A program made the position numbers and the translations under genes. From CAZAMB01 sp964486335 (GTDB lineage: Bacteria; Planctomycetota; Phycisphaerae; UBA1845): a DNA stretch of 64,000 bases. Positions 40,804-52,000 of the stretch are shown in pieces (the first letter of the stretch is position 1; each line of letters begins with the position of its first letter). The stretch spans positions 124,001 to 188,000 of the forward strand of contig CAZAMB010000001.1 in assembly GCA_964486335.1 (NCBI GenBank), written 5' to 3'. The notes under the pieces are model-generated. The model did no database searches. It saw only the letters and a program-made list of their open reading frames with translations, and was not told the DNA's origin.

Positions 40804-42375
40804 ATGCACTTCGCAAGTCTTCGAACGATGAACCGGGCCGTCGTGGCGAATCTCGCGATTTCCGCCGTCTGTCGCGCCATGTCCCTGCACGTGCCCGCCG
40901 ACCATCCCACCATTCAGGCGTGCATCAACGCCGCAACGAGTGGCGTCGATGAGTGCGTGGTCGCCCCGGGAACGTACCACGAAACGATCAACTTTCTCGG
41001 CAAGGCCATCACCCTGCGCAGCTCCGGCGGCGCGAACGTGACCACGATCGACGCCACCGGCATCGGCGGCAGCGTGGTGACGTGCGCCACTGACGAAGGC
41101 CCGGACACCGTCCTGGATGGTTTCACGATCACGGGCGGAACGGGAACCGGCGTAGCTGGACAATGGAAAGGCGGCGGGATGTACAACTGGCACAGCAGCC
41201 CAACGGTGACCAACTGCAACTTCAGCGCCAACTTCGCGATCGACGGCGGCGGGATGTACAACAATGGCGGCAGTCCGGCAGTCACCGCCTGCACCTTTGC
41301 CGGGAACGTGAGCATTCTTGGCAGTGGCGGGGGGATGTACAACTACGTTGCCAGTCCGACGGTAACCAACTGCCGGTTCAACAGAAACAGGGCCGGCCAA
41401 GGCGATGGCGGCGGGATGTCCAACTTTCTCAGCAACCCCGTGGTGACCAACTGCACATTCAGCCGGAACTTGGTCTCCTACGGAGGCGGGGGGATGTTCA
41501 ACTTTAGCAGCAATCCGGCGTTGACCAACTGCACGTTCAGCGACAACTGGGCCGATTCTGGCGGGGGTATGCTCAACTACGGCGGTAGCCCGACGGTAAC
41601 AAACTGCCGGTTTCACGGAAACAGAGCCGTCGCAGGCGTTGGCGGCGGGATGTACAACAGTGCGAGCAACCCGGCGGTGACCAACTGCACATTCGTCGGC
41701 AACACAGCCGAGGTCTTCGGGGGCGGGATGTACAATTCGGGCACCGGCAGCCTGATGGTGGCTAACTCCACCTTCTGCGCGAACACCGCCGGCTTTTCCG
41801 GAGGAGGAATGATTAACGCCTACGACAGTAGCCCAGCGGTTAGCAACTGCGTTTTCTGGGGCGACAGTCCGGACGAGATCGCCATTACGGAAGCAGCGGT
41901 TCCTAACGTGCCGGCCATCCACCGCAGTGATGTGCAAGGTGGGTTGCCGACCGGCGCAATCGATGGCGGCGGAAACATTGATATCGATCCGATGTTCGTT
42001 CGCCCGCCGGACCCCGGGCCTGACGGATTGTGGGATGGCGTGGATGACGATTACGGCGACCTGCGTTTGCAGCCCGGTTCGCCGTGCATCAACGCTGGTG
42101 ATCCAAACTTTGTTCCGCAACCAGGCGAGACCGACCTCGACGGCCACGCGCGAGTGCTGTGCGGGCGAGTGGATATGGGAGCTTACGAATTCGGCATCGG
42201 CGACTACGATTGTGACCAAACCGTGGACCTGAACGATTTCACTAGCTGGTCTTTCTGCATGACAGCCCCACAGGGCGGACCAGTCAATCCGGGCTGCGAG
42301 CCATTCGACTTCAACGCCGACGGTGATGTCGATCTTCGCGATTTCGCAGGTTTCCAACTTGTCATGACCCCATAA
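40804..42375 (+). CDS. Secreted right-handed beta-helix protein with dockerin-like C-terminus (second copy)
   Basis: A 523-residue exported protein. After a signal-like stretch (about 10-30), residues 31-370 are a parallel beta-helix with about 8 units of the type GGGMYN..SNPAVTNCTFxxN. The last 120 residues repeat the tail of the 9899-12217 protein: LDGHARVLCGRVDMGAYEFG and the paired calcium-loop segments DYDCDQTVDLNDFTSW and DFNADGDVDLRDFAGF. ATG at 40804 with GGGAGG upstream is preferred to 40756. It is likely surface-anchored or bound to cohesin-like partners. Confidence 0.85.
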   Translation: MHFASLRTMNRAVVANLAISAVCRAMSLHVPADHPTIQACINAATSGVDECVVAPGTYHETINFLGKAITLRSSGGANVTTIDATGIGGSVVTCATDEGPDTVLDGFTITGGTGTGVAGQWKGGGMYNWHSSPTVTNCNFSANFAIDGGGMYNNGGSPAVTACTFAGNVSILGSGGGMYNYVASPTVTNCRFNRNRAGQGDGGGMSNFLSNPVVTNCTFSRNLVSYGGGGMFNFSSNPALTNCTFSDNWADSGGGMLNYGGSPTVTNCRFHGNRAVAGVGGGMYNSASNPAVTNCTFVGNTAEVFGGGMYNSGTGSLMVANSTFCANTAGFSGGGMINAYDSSPAVSNCVFWGDSPDEIAITEAAVPNVPAIHRSDVQGGLPTGAIDGGGNIDIDPMFVRPPDPGPDGLWDGVDDDYGDLRLQPGSPCINAGDPNFVPQPGETDLDGHARVLCGRVDMGAYEFGIGDYDCDQTVDLNDFTSWSFCMTAPQGGPVNPGCEPFDFNADGDVDLRDFAGFQLVMTP

Positions 42376-42450
42376 CAAATCTGGTGTTCCACCCGCCGCC
42401 CACCCGGTCTTCGCCTTGCGTAGTCTTTCATTTCGTCCGACAATTCCGCC

Positions 42451-43335
42451 ATGAGCCTCGCCGATGACAAGGTCGTCTCCCAGTTGATCTCGCTGGCAAG
42501 GCAGGAAGACCTCGGCCCGGGCGATCTGACCGTCGGCTTGATGGACAAGCCCGGCGCGGTCGCCGATTTTCGCCTGATCGCCAAACAGCCGTGCGTTTTC
42601 GCGGGGCGCGAAGTCGCGGCTCGCGTGCTGCACGCCTACGACACGTCGATTCTCGTGGAATGGAGCGAAGCCGCGTCGGACGGCGCGACGATCGCGTCGC
42701 CCCCGATCGAACTGGCGATGATTCGCGGTTCGCTTGGCGCGGTGCTTTCGGCGGAGCGTGTGATGCTCAACTTCCTGCAGCGGCTGTGCGGCGTGGCCAC
42801 AATCACGCGGGCCTTCGTCCATGCCGTTGCGGGCACCGGGGTCAAGATTCTGGACACACGCAAAACGACGCCGGGTTGGCGAACGTTGGAAAAGTACGCG
42901 GTGCAGTGCGGCGGCGGCAGCAGCCATCGTCGCGGACTGTTCGACGCGGTGCTCATCAAGGACAACCACCTTTCGGACGTGCCGACCTCGCGCTGGGCGT
43001 CTACCGTATTCGAGATGCTCAACGTGCTTTCCGCGTCGGGAGCGAAGCCGACCTTTGTCGAAGTGGAGGCCGACAATCTCTCGCAGGTCGAAGAACTTCT
43101 CAAGGTAGTCGGCATCGATGTGATTTTGCTGGATAATTTTTCGGTCGACGCGCTGCGCGAGGCCGTCGCATTACGCGACGGCGTCGGCCTTCGAGGCAAG
43201 GTTTCACTCGAGGCGTCGGGCGGCATCACGCTGAAGACAGTTCGCGCGGTGGCCGAAACGGGCGTCGAGCGGATTTCGATCGGGGCGCTGACCCATTCGG
43301 CCGCGGCGATCGACCTTTCGCTGGATCGCACCTGA
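42451..43335 (+). CDS. nadC: Nicotinate-nucleotide pyrophosphorylase (carboxylating)
   Basis: A 294-residue quinolinate phosphoribosyltransferase for de novo NAD synthesis. Landmarks are the N-terminal EDLGPGDLT, ERVMLNFLQRLCGVAT (about 95-110), TRKTTPGWRTLEKYAV (about 135-150), the SHRRGLFDAVLIKDNH block (about 160-175), LDNF (about 230) and SLEASGGI (about 253). Usual length. It overlaps the next gene by one base (TGATG). Confidence 0.96.
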   Translation: MSLADDKVVSQLISLARQEDLGPGDLTVGLMDKPGAVADFRLIAKQPCVFAGREVAARVLHAYDTSILVEWSEAASDGATIASPPIELAMIRGSLGAVLSAERVMLNFLQRLCGVATITRAFVHAVAGTGVKILDTRKTTPGWRTLEKYAVQCGGGSSHRRGLFDAVLIKDNHLSDVPTSRWASTVFEMLNVLSASGAKPTFVEVEADNLSQVEELLKVVGIDVILLDNFSVDALREAVALRDGVGLRGKVSLEASGGITLKTVRAVAETGVERISIGALTHSAAAIDLSLDRT

Positions 43336-44396
43336 TGCTCACCTCCGGGGTGTTCGGATATCTTTTCGATTACATCCTGTGGTGGGTGTTGTTTGTGTCG
43401 CTGGTCCTGCACACCTGGTGCTTCTTTCGATTCTTTCCGCGCGCGAAATTCCGGCGCATGGGACTGCTCGCCGGCAACGCACTGATCTTTCTATGTTTGC
43501 TTGGCGTGGCCGCCCTGATCGGCGAGAGTTACCTTCGCTTCGCTGCGGTGGAGACGGACTCGTTCGGCGTGTCTCTTCCGGCGAGGCGTTGGTTTGCCAT
43601 GTACACGCAGTTGAACTCAATGGGTTGCCGGGACAGAGAATGGACGACGCCCAAGCCGCCGGGGACCCGGCGCATCGCGTTCGTCGGCGACTCGTTCACC
43701 TACGGCTGGGGAATCAAGCGGCCCGAGGATCGCTTTCCAGATATGATTCAGGCGCGGTTCGAGGACTCGACTTCGGGGCAGGTCGAAGTCTTGAACGTGG
43801 CCAAGCCGGGCTGGGGAACGGGGGAAGAGTCGCGGCCCATCGCGGACGTGATCGACGTTTTCGGCGTCGACGAGGTCGTGCTGTGTTACGTCGCCAACGA
43901 TATCGAAAAATTACTGCCGACGCGCTCGGGATTCAATCCGACGCGCCCGCCCGATTCAACGTGGTTCAACCTCGATTCCTCCTGCCTGCTCGATTACCTT
44001 TACCGGCGGGTGTATCTGCCCCGCGTGCCAACGGTTCGCGGTTATCACGACTGGCTGGCGGAAGGGTACGCGGACCCGTCGATTTGGCGCGCCCATCAGG
44101 AGCAACTGCTGGGCATCATCGGCCAGTGTCGCGACCGCGGCGTCGCCATTCGCGTGGTGCTTCTTCCGTTCCTCCGCACGGCCGGCCAGAAATTCGATCG
44201 CGCGAGTCTGCACTCGACACTGCGAGGGTTTTTCGAGGCCAACGATGTGCCGGTTGTGGACTTGCTGCCGACGGTCGCCGACAAACCGGCGGAATCACTG
44301 ATAGTCAACTCGGTCGACGCGCATCCGAACGAAATAGCCCATCGCCTTTTCGCGGATGCGATCTGGTCGGCGCTGTACGTCAAGCGTGCGGATTAG
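43335..44396 (+). CDS. Membrane-anchored SGNH/GDSL hydrolase
   Basis: A 353-residue protein with two N-terminal membrane helices (about 5-25 and 41-60) followed by an SGNH hydrolase domain: FVGDSFTYGWG (Ser nucleophile near residue 120) and DAHPNEIAH (catalytic Asp-x-x-His near 333-336). Probably an extracytoplasmic esterase or acyl-transfer enzyme acting on a polysaccharide or lipid. Translationally coupled to nadC, though with no obvious functional link. Confidence 0.82.
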   Translation: MLTSGVFGYLFDYILWWVLFVSLVLHTWCFFRFFPRAKFRRMGLLAGNALIFLCLLGVAALIGESYLRFAAVETDSFGVSLPARRWFAMYTQLNSMGCRDREWTTPKPPGTRRIAFVGDSFTYGWGIKRPEDRFPDMIQARFEDSTSGQVEVLNVAKPGWGTGEESRPIADVIDVFGVDEVVLCYVANDIEKLLPTRSGFNPTRPPDSTWFNLDSSCLLDYLYRRVYLPRVPTVRGYHDWLAEGYADPSIWRAHQEQLLGIIGQCRDRGVAIRVVLLPFLRTAGQKFDRASLHSTLRGFFEANDVPVVDLLPTVADKPAESLIVNSVDAHPNEIAHRLFADAIWSALYVKRAD

Positions 44397-44476
44397 CGCG
44401 CGTAGCGCCTGAACCCCGGACAAATCCTTAGCGAAAAGCGTTCGAAAATGCCTGGCCTTTGAAATGCCGCCGCGTT

Positions 44477-46363
44477 TCAACCCCATTGGAGCGTCGCGGC
44501 GGCCGCGCCGGCGAAACGGCGTTGGCGTTCGACCATCTCGCGGTACAAGCCCTCCGCCGACATCAGCTCCGCGTGATCGCCCACCTGCACGATCCGCCCT
44601 TGATCGAGGACGACGATCATATCCGCGTGCGTGATCGTGCTGAGGCGGTGCGCGATGACAAAGGTCGTCCGCGACGCGAGCAGGTCGGCCAATGATGCCT
44701 GGATGAGCTGTTCGCTTTCGGTGTCAAGGTTGCTGGTGGCCTCGTCGAGAATGAGAATGTCCGGGTCGGCCAGGATCGCCCGAGCGATACTGATCCGCTG
44801 CCGCTGTCCGCCCGAGAGTTTCACACCGCGCTCGCCGATGAGCGTGTCGAAACCTTCCGGCAGTCGTTCGATAAACTCGGTGGCGTTGGCGCGGCGGGCG
44901 GCATCCAGAACGGCGTCATCTGTCGAGTGACGCCGACCGTAGGCGATATTCTCTCGCACAGTCCCGTCAAACAGAAAAGTTTCCTGCGGGACGACGGCCA
45001 ACCGCTGGCGATAGCTCGCCAGCTTGATACGGCGATAGTCCACGCCGTTGATGCGCACCGCTCCGCTTGTCGGATCATGGAAGCGGGCAACCAGGTCGGT
45101 GAGCGTCGTCTTGCCGCCGCCGCTGGGTCCGACGAGCGCGACGACGCTTCCGGCGGGTACCGTGAGCGACACATCGCGCAGCACCGGCAAACCCGCGCGA
45201 TACTCGAAGTTCACGCCGTCGAAGCGGATTTCTCGGATCGGATCGGGGCACTCCGCCGCATCGGACACGTCGGGTTTTTCCTCGGCGCGTTCGAGGATGT
45301 CGAACACCCGCTCGAGCGCCGCCAGCGCCTGCTGGGTCGAACTGAACGAGTTGACGATCATCGACACCGGGTGCAGCAGCATGATTGCGTACATTTGAAA
45401 CGCCACGATGTCGCCGACCGTTCCCTTGCCCGTCACGACCAGCCACCCGCCCACACCCACGATCGCCAGCGTCGTCGCCGGAATCAGCAGGCCCCACCCG
45501 CCGCTAACGACCAACTGGAGCTTCTCCGCCAGCAGGTTCTTGCGGATGATCGTGTGGTGCGAGACCGCGTAGTCACGTTCCTCGCGCCGCTCGCGACGAA
45601 ACGCCCGCACCACGCGAATCCCGCCGAAGGTCTCCGTGACGCGTGCGTCGATGCGCTCGCGCTCCTCGGCCATCGTGCGGTAGATCGGCCGGACTTTCTT
45701 GATCCACATCAGGTTGACCAGCACGATCGGCGGAATCATCAGCCCTGCCACCAGCGCCATCTGCCAGCTCAGCACGACGAGCACCGCCACCGTCAGGACG
45801 ACGCGGATCGTCGCCACGCCCGGCGTGATGACGGCCATCTGCACCAGTCCGGTCACCTTGTCGGTATCCTGTGACAGCCGCGAAACGATTCCGCCGCTCT
45901 TGAGGTTGGAAAGCTCCGCCAACGGCAGCCGAAGGAACCGATCGAACAACCGCTGACGAAGTCGGAAGATCACCTTCGCATTGAGCACCGACATCAGGTA
46001 CGACCGCCATGTGTCGATGCCCGTGGTAAACACTAGCAACGCCAGCAGACCGCCACAGACCATTCCCAATTGCCCAAGTTTGTACGCGATGTCGAACGAT
46101 GCATTCGGGAGGATGTCGTCAATAATGTACTTCGTGGCCGCCGGGAGAATCAGGTTGAGCACCGCGCTGAGCAGGGCCAGCGAAAAAACGATCGCAAGTC
46201 GCAAGCGAAACGGCCACAACCACTTGCGGTACTGTCGAATGTAATGTTTGCGAATTCTTGGATCGCGCTGCGGCCTCTCCGACGCCAGCGCCTCCGAACG
46301 CGCCGGGTCGACCCCGTCCCGGCGAAACGCCGCATATCGCGTTTTCGATGAAGCATGTGACAT
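44477..46363 (-). CDS. ABC exporter, fused membrane and ATPase domains (MsbA/lipid A type)
   Basis: A 628-residue half-transporter. Residues about 55-345 hold six transmembrane helices, and 395-625 the nucleotide-binding domain with Walker A GPSGGGKTT, Q-loop VVPQETFLF, signature KLSGGQRQR, Walker B ILILDEAT and H-loop IAHRLST. Homodimer expected. It could export lipids or another hydrophobic compound. The 50-residue basic N-terminal leader is longer than usual. Confidence 0.92.
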   Translation of the reverse strand: MSHASSKTRYAAFRRDGVDPARSEALASERPQRDPRIRKHYIRQYRKWLWPFRLRLAIVFSLALLSAVLNLILPAATKYIIDDILPNASFDIAYKLGQLGMVCGGLLALLVFTTGIDTWRSYLMSVLNAKVIFRLRQRLFDRFLRLPLAELSNLKSGGIVSRLSQDTDKVTGLVQMAVITPGVATIRVVLTVAVLVVLSWQMALVAGLMIPPIVLVNLMWIKKVRPIYRTMAEERERIDARVTETFGGIRVVRAFRRERREERDYAVSHHTIIRKNLLAEKLQLVVSGGWGLLIPATTLAIVGVGGWLVVTGKGTVGDIVAFQMYAIMLLHPVSMIVNSFSSTQQALAALERVFDILERAEEKPDVSDAAECPDPIREIRFDGVNFEYRAGLPVLRDVSLTVPAGSVVALVGPSGGGKTTLTDLVARFHDPTSGAVRINGVDYRRIKLASYRQRLAVVPQETFLFDGTVRENIAYGRRHSTDDAVLDAARRANATEFIERLPEGFDTLIGERGVKLSGGQRQRISIARAILADPDILILDEATSNLDTESEQLIQASLADLLASRTTFVIAHRLSTITHADMIVVLDQGRIVQVGDHAELMSAEGLYREMVERQRRFAGAAAATLQWG

Positions 46364-46590
46364 AGCAGCCCGTGCGACCCCGTTTCGATCCGAGCCGCGA
46401 CCAACAAAGCGACCATTGCGGGTGCTTCGTTCCCGAAGTCTCGCCGCACGGCGAGACGCAGGGCGCGGAAGCGGTCCAGTCCGAACCGCAAACTTCAGTT
46501 CGCGCGACCCGGATCGCGCGGAGGGAGCCGGCGATTCACGGCAAGACGCCGCCGAAGCTCGCGGGTCGCGCGTTCTGTTCCGACGGTGCC

Positions 46591-48807
46591 CTATCCCGCC
46601 TTGTCCGACTTGCCTGATCCCGACGGCTTCATCGACCCCTCCACCGACATTTGCAGATTGCGAACCAGAAACGCCCAGCGATCCGCCGCCTCTTCGATCT
46701 GCTTCGACGTCGGCTTGCCCGCGCCGTGACCGGCCTTCGTCTCCACGCGAATGAGCACAGGATGTGGTCCGGATTGCGCTTCCTGTAGCGCCGCCGCAAA
46801 CTTGAAGCTGTGTGCGGGGTAGACCCGGTCGTCATGATCTGCCGTGGTGATCATCGTCGCCGGATATTTTGCGCCGGCTTTGACATTATGAAGCGGTGAA
46901 TAGCCATGGAGGACCTTGAATTCCTCCGGGTTGTCCGCTGATCCGTAATCCGAAGTCCACGCCCAACCGATCGTGAACTTGTGGAATCGAAGCATGTCCA
47001 ACACACCCACGGCGGGCAGCGCAGCCCCAAAAAGTTCCGGCCTCTGGGTGATGCACGCACCGACGAGCAGGCCGCCGTTGCTGCCCCCGCCGATCGCCAA
47101 TTTGGGCGTTGAGGTGTATTTGTTCTCGATCAGAAACTCCGCAGCCGCGATGAAGTCGTCAAAGACGTTTTGCTTGTTCAGCTTTCGCCCGCCGTTGTGC
47201 CATTCCTTGCCATACTCGCCGCCGCCGCGGATGTTGGCTACGGCCAGTACGCCGCCCATTTCCATCCACACCGCGTTGGCTATCGAAAACGTCGGCGTGA
47301 TGGGAATGTCGAATCCACCGTAGCCATACAGGTAGGTCGGATTCTGGCCGGTGAGTGTCAAACCCTTTTTTGATGTGATGAACATCGGAACCTTCGTTCC
47401 GTCTTTGCTTTTATAGAACACCTGGCGCGTTTCGTACTTTTCGGCGTCGAAGTCCACTTTCGGCTTCTTGTAAATGCTGCTGCTGCCCGCCGAGGCGTCG
47501 TAGCGAAAAACCGTTCCGGGCTCAATAAAGCTCGTATAGCTGTAAAACGTCTCGGAATCACTGCGCCGTCCGCCGAAGCCACCAACCGTTCCCAGGCCCG
47601 GGAGTTTGACGGTCTCCGCAAGCTTTCCACCCATTTCAAACACAGCCACCGTCGAGTAAGCATCCTTCAGGTAAAGTGCGATCAGCCTGCCTCCCACCGA
47701 CGAGACCTGCCTTAGCGTGGCGGTCACCTCGGGGATGATTTCCTTCCAGTTGCCGCGCCCGGCGTTGTTGATGTCCAGCGAGATCACCTTGCCCTTCGGC
47801 GCGGCCAGGTCGGTTCGAAAGTAAAAGGTCGTGCCGTCGTTGTCGATGAAATCGTATTGGGCTTCGAATTCAGGAATCAGTTCCACCACCTTTGAATCGG
47901 GAGCTTGCAGGTCCTTGTAAAAAATCAGATTTTTCCGCTCGGTCCCTTTCCAGACGCCGATGATCAGATAGCGCCCATCATCCGATACCTGTCCGCCGAA
48001 TCCCCACTCCTTCTGATCCTTGCGCTCATAGACCAGTTGATCGTCCGATTGCGGTGTGCCCAGCTTGTGATAGAAGAGCTTCTGAAAGTAGTTCGATCCT
48101 TTCAGCGCCTCGCCTTCCTTTGGTTCATCATAGCGGCTGTAGAAAAACCCCTTTCCGTCGTGCGTCCACGACGCGCCGGAAAACTTCACCCACTTGATTA
48201 CGTCGGGCAGATCCTTGCCCGTATCGATCTCGCGCACGCGCCATTCCTGCCAGTCTGAACCCGAGGCCGACAGCCCGTACGCCATCAGCTTTCCATCTTC
48301 CGTGATGTCATAACCAGTGAGCGCGACCGTTCCGTCGTCCGAGAGCTTGTTCGGGTCCAGCAGCAGTTTCGGCATTTCATCCTGGAGCGACGTCAGCCAG
48401 TACAGCACGCTTTGGTTCTGCAGTCCGTCGTTCTTCGAATAGAAATATCGCCCGCCGCGCTTGAAAGGAATGCCGAATCGCTCGTAATCCCAAAGCGCCG
48501 TCAGCCGATCCTTGATCCGCCCCCGCTCCGGAATGGTTTCCAGGTATCCAAATGTGATCTTGTTTTCGGCCTCGATCCATGCCTTGGTGTCGTCGGAATG
48601 CTCCTCCTCCAGCCACCGATACGGATCGGCCACTTTCACGCCGTGATATTCGTCGATCTGCTCGACTTTCTTGGCATCGGGGTACTTGATCGAAGGCTCG
48701 CCCGCGCGAAGCGGCGCTCCGAAGAGCGCGAAGCACATCGCGGGTACCGCGAGGATCGCAACTGGCGCGCCGAATGCGCGACGCAAGTCAAGTCGTTTGC
48801 TGATCAT
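46591..48807 (-). CDS. Prolyl oligopeptidase (S9A family), secreted
   Basis: A 738-residue serine peptidase. A signal peptide (residues about 1-35, ending FGAPLRAGE) is followed by the family start YHGVKVADPYRWLEE, a seven-bladed beta-propeller (about 100-440) and the alpha/beta hydrolase domain with Ser576 in GGGSNGGLL, Asp in TTADHDDRVYPAHS and His in KAGHGAGK. It cleaves Pro-containing peptides, here probably in the periplasm. The ATG at 48807 with AAGGA upstream is preferred to 48927, which would add a 40-residue leader before the signal. Confidence 0.95.
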   Translation of the reverse strand: MISKRLDLRRAFGAPVAILAVPAMCFALFGAPLRAGEPSIKYPDAKKVEQIDEYHGVKVADPYRWLEEEHSDDTKAWIEAENKITFGYLETIPERGRIKDRLTALWDYERFGIPFKRGGRYFYSKNDGLQNQSVLYWLTSLQDEMPKLLLDPNKLSDDGTVALTGYDITEDGKLMAYGLSASGSDWQEWRVREIDTGKDLPDVIKWVKFSGASWTHDGKGFFYSRYDEPKEGEALKGSNYFQKLFYHKLGTPQSDDQLVYERKDQKEWGFGGQVSDDGRYLIIGVWKGTERKNLIFYKDLQAPDSKVVELIPEFEAQYDFIDNDGTTFYFRTDLAAPKGKVISLDINNAGRGNWKEIIPEVTATLRQVSSVGGRLIALYLKDAYSTVAVFEMGGKLAETVKLPGLGTVGGFGGRRSDSETFYSYTSFIEPGTVFRYDASAGSSSIYKKPKVDFDAEKYETRQVFYKSKDGTKVPMFITSKKGLTLTGQNPTYLYGYGGFDIPITPTFSIANAVWMEMGGVLAVANIRGGGEYGKEWHNGGRKLNKQNVFDDFIAAAEFLIENKYTSTPKLAIGGGSNGGLLVGACITQRPELFGAALPAVGVLDMLRFHKFTIGWAWTSDYGSADNPEEFKVLHGYSPLHNVKAGAKYPATMITTADHDDRVYPAHSFKFAAALQEAQSGPHPVLIRVETKAGHGAGKPTSKQIEEAADRWAFLVRNLQMSVEGSMKPSGSGKSDKAG

Positions 48808-49043
48808 GGTCGTTTCCTTTTCTTCGTCCCTGTTCGTCGTTGCCGCGCCCTTTTCGGCGCGAAGGTGCCTGGCCGGCCAGGTGCCGGTAAAACCGCGCAT
48901 CGTACACAAACCGGTGCACTCCCCCAAACCCTGCCGACGTCGAATTCTGTCACCCGTGCGGGCAGGGTAGCGGCACGCGGATTGCTGGGAAATCCTCAGG
49001 GTCTCGATGGCTCGGACGCCGGTATTGTCTTGGAGTGTTCGGA

Positions 49044-52000
49044 ATGCAGTACAACATCATCTTGTGCGGAGTAGGCGGGCAGGGCATTCTGACTATCGCC
49101 CAGGCCATTTCTCACGCCGCGATGCACCGGGGTTGGAACGTCAAGCAATCCGAAGTGCACGGCATGAGTCAGCGAGGCGGAGCGGTTCAGGCCCACCTGC
49201 GGATTTCCGATCGACCGATTCACAGCGACCTCATTTCGCTGGGTGACGCCAACATGATCCTTTCCGTGGAGCCGCTCGAAGTCCTCCGATACGTCGAGTA
49301 TTTATCCGAGGACGGTATCATCGTTTGCAGTGCCGTACCATTCGTCAACATCAAGGACTACCCGCCCATCGAGGACGTGCTCGGACGGATCGCGCGGGTC
49401 GGCGACCATGTGTTATTGGATTCAAGGCGGATCGCCCAGGCCGCCGGGTCGATACGCGCCGAGAACATCGTCATGCTCGGCGCCGCGGCCGCCTATCTTG
49501 AATTCTCACCCGACGAACTGGAAGAGATCATCGCCCGTGCGTTCGCCTCCAAGGGGGAGCGAGTCGTCGAGTCCAACCGCAAGGCATTCCAATGGGGTCG
49601 AGCCGCGGCATCGCGGTATCGCGACGGGTTGCGACGCGGCGCCACCGGACGAGCGCTGCGCGCCTGGATGGAAACTTGTTCGCCGGATCAACTCCTGTCC
49701 ACGGATGCCGACGGCACGGAAGGTTCCGGTGTTTCGATTGAAGACGACCTCTCTCCGGCCGAAGAACAGGCGATCGTGCAGGTACTCCTTCAGGCCAAGG
49801 CGCAAGACCGAACCCAGCTTCACGAGCACGAAGTCTATGCCATCGTCGGGCTCACGGATGCCATCCTGCCGCCGAGGCATTTGTTCGTGCCCCGCGGCGG
49901 GACGATCAGCGCTGATGAACTGACCTCCTTTCGCGGCGACCGTGTCGTGCTCAAGATCGTCGCTCCTCATGTCATCCACAAGTCCGACGCCGGAGGAATC
50001 GTCTTCGTTTCCCGGGATGCGGCGGTCGTTCAACGTGAGTTCACGCGGTTGATCGAGCGCCACGGTCGCGACGGCGCGCGGATCGACGGCGTGCTTGTCG
50101 TCGAGTTTATCGAACAGGCGGGAAAGGGGCTCGGCAGCGAGCTTTTCGTCGGCATTCGCCAGAGCCGGGAGTTTGGGGCCGTGATCGCCGCCGGTCTGGG
50201 CGGCGTTGATACGGAGTATCTTGCCGCCACCATGCAGCGCGGGGCGGCCGTCGCGCGGGCGTCGGCGATGAATACAACGGCTGATGAGTTCTTTCAGTTG
50301 TTCCGCGAAACGGCGGCCTATCAGTTGCTTTCGGGGCGCGTGCGCGGACACGAACGTCGTGTGTCCGACGGAGAGCTTCTCCGATGCCTTCGAACGTTTC
50401 TCGCCATTGCACGGCGATTTTGCGTCGCGGGCGTAGACGGCCTGTGCCTGCACGAACTCGAAGTCAATCCGTTTGCCTTCGCCCATCAGCGAATGGTGCC
50501 GCTCGATGGTCGCGGCCGGTTGGGTCCGCCCATTCCTGTCCCCAACAATCGTCCCACGGACGCCGTTCAGAGACTTCTCGAACCTCGCTCGATCGCCGTG
50601 CTCGGTGTGTCCGCAAAGCGCGAGAACTTCGGGCGTATCATTCTCAACAACATCAAGGCATCTGGGTTTCCGATCGAACAACTCCACGTCGTCAAAAAGG
50701 ATGCGGAGTCGATCGAGGGCGTGAACTGCGTTCCGACCATTGCCGATCTGCCCGAGCGCGTGGACCTGTTGGTGGCGGCGACATCGGCCGACCGAGTGGC
50801 CGAGGTGGTGCGCGAGGCTGTCGGATTGGAGAAGGGCGCCGAGCCCCGCTGTTCATCGGTGATTCTCATACCCGGCGGGCTGGGTGAGAAACAAGGTACC
50901 GAGCAGGCCCAGCGCTCGATCCGCTCAATAATGGACGCAGCACGCGCCCGCCATGCCGGGGAACCAGTGTTCCTTGGCGGCAACTGCATGGGAGTACGAT
51001 CACGACCGGGACGGTATGACACGTTCTTCATCCCCGAAAGCAAACTCGACCCGCGACGCGACGCTCGACCGAAGCGCGCCGCGCTTATTTCGCAAAGCGG
51101 TGCATTCATCATTACACGACTGAGCAACCTCGAGTTTCTCGATCCGGCGCTGGCAATTTCGCTTGGCAATCAGATTGATCTCACAGTCGGCGATTTAATG
51201 CAGGCTGTTGCGCCTCGGAACGATCTCGACTGCGTCGGCGTGTACGTCGAGGGATTCAACGACCTGGACGGAATGCGCTTTCTGCACGCGGTGGAAGCGG
51301 CTACGGCGTCAGGAAAAGTGGTCGTTTTTTACAAAGCGGGGCGCACCTCGGCGGGTCGTTCCGCGGCCCAAGGCCACACGGCCTCCGTCGCCGGCGAATA
51401 CGACGTTTGCGACGCCGCCGTTGCTCGCGCAGGCGCGATCGTGACGGATACATTCAAGGAATTTGAACAGCTCATCGAGCTTTCAACCGACCTTCATCAA
51501 AAGGTCGTGCGGGGCAAGAAGCTGGGTGTTATCACCAATGCCGGATACGAGGCCGTTGGAGCAGCGGACACGGTTCGAGGTTCTCGCTACCGGGTCGAAA
51601 TCCCGCCGCTTGCCGAAGATTCACGCGATCGCTTGAAGAGCGTTCTTCAACGACACGGTCTCGACGGCCTGGTCAACGCTCGAAACCCCCTCGACCTCAC
51701 TCCGATGGCCGATGACGCCGCATATGAAGAATGTGCTCGACTCATGCTGGAAGCAGACGAGATTGATGCTTTGCTCGTCGGTTGCGTTCCCATGACGCCG
51801 CAGTTGCTGACCACGCCGTCGGAAATCGGACAGGACGATTCCCTGCCGCGGCGACTTGCCCGCCTGCGCCACGAGACGAACAAACCGATCGTGTTCGTTG
51901 TCGATTGCTCCCGACCGTACGATCAGCTTGCCCGTGCCGTGCGCGCCGAGGGTATCCCCGTCTTTCGTTCCGCCGACCAGGCCGTTCGCTCGCTTGGCCG

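Noticed and set aside
40735..42969. Long minus-strand open frame (744 codons) opposite the second beta-helix protein and the nadC start
   Set aside because: It is the antisense of a repetitive Gly/Asn-rich beta-helix gene. It has no SD, no recognised family and crosses an intergenic region; the plus-strand genes have strong homology.
46364..46590. Gene in the gap before the prolyl oligopeptidase end
   Set aside because: The frames here are short, Arg-rich and without SD; nothing convincing.
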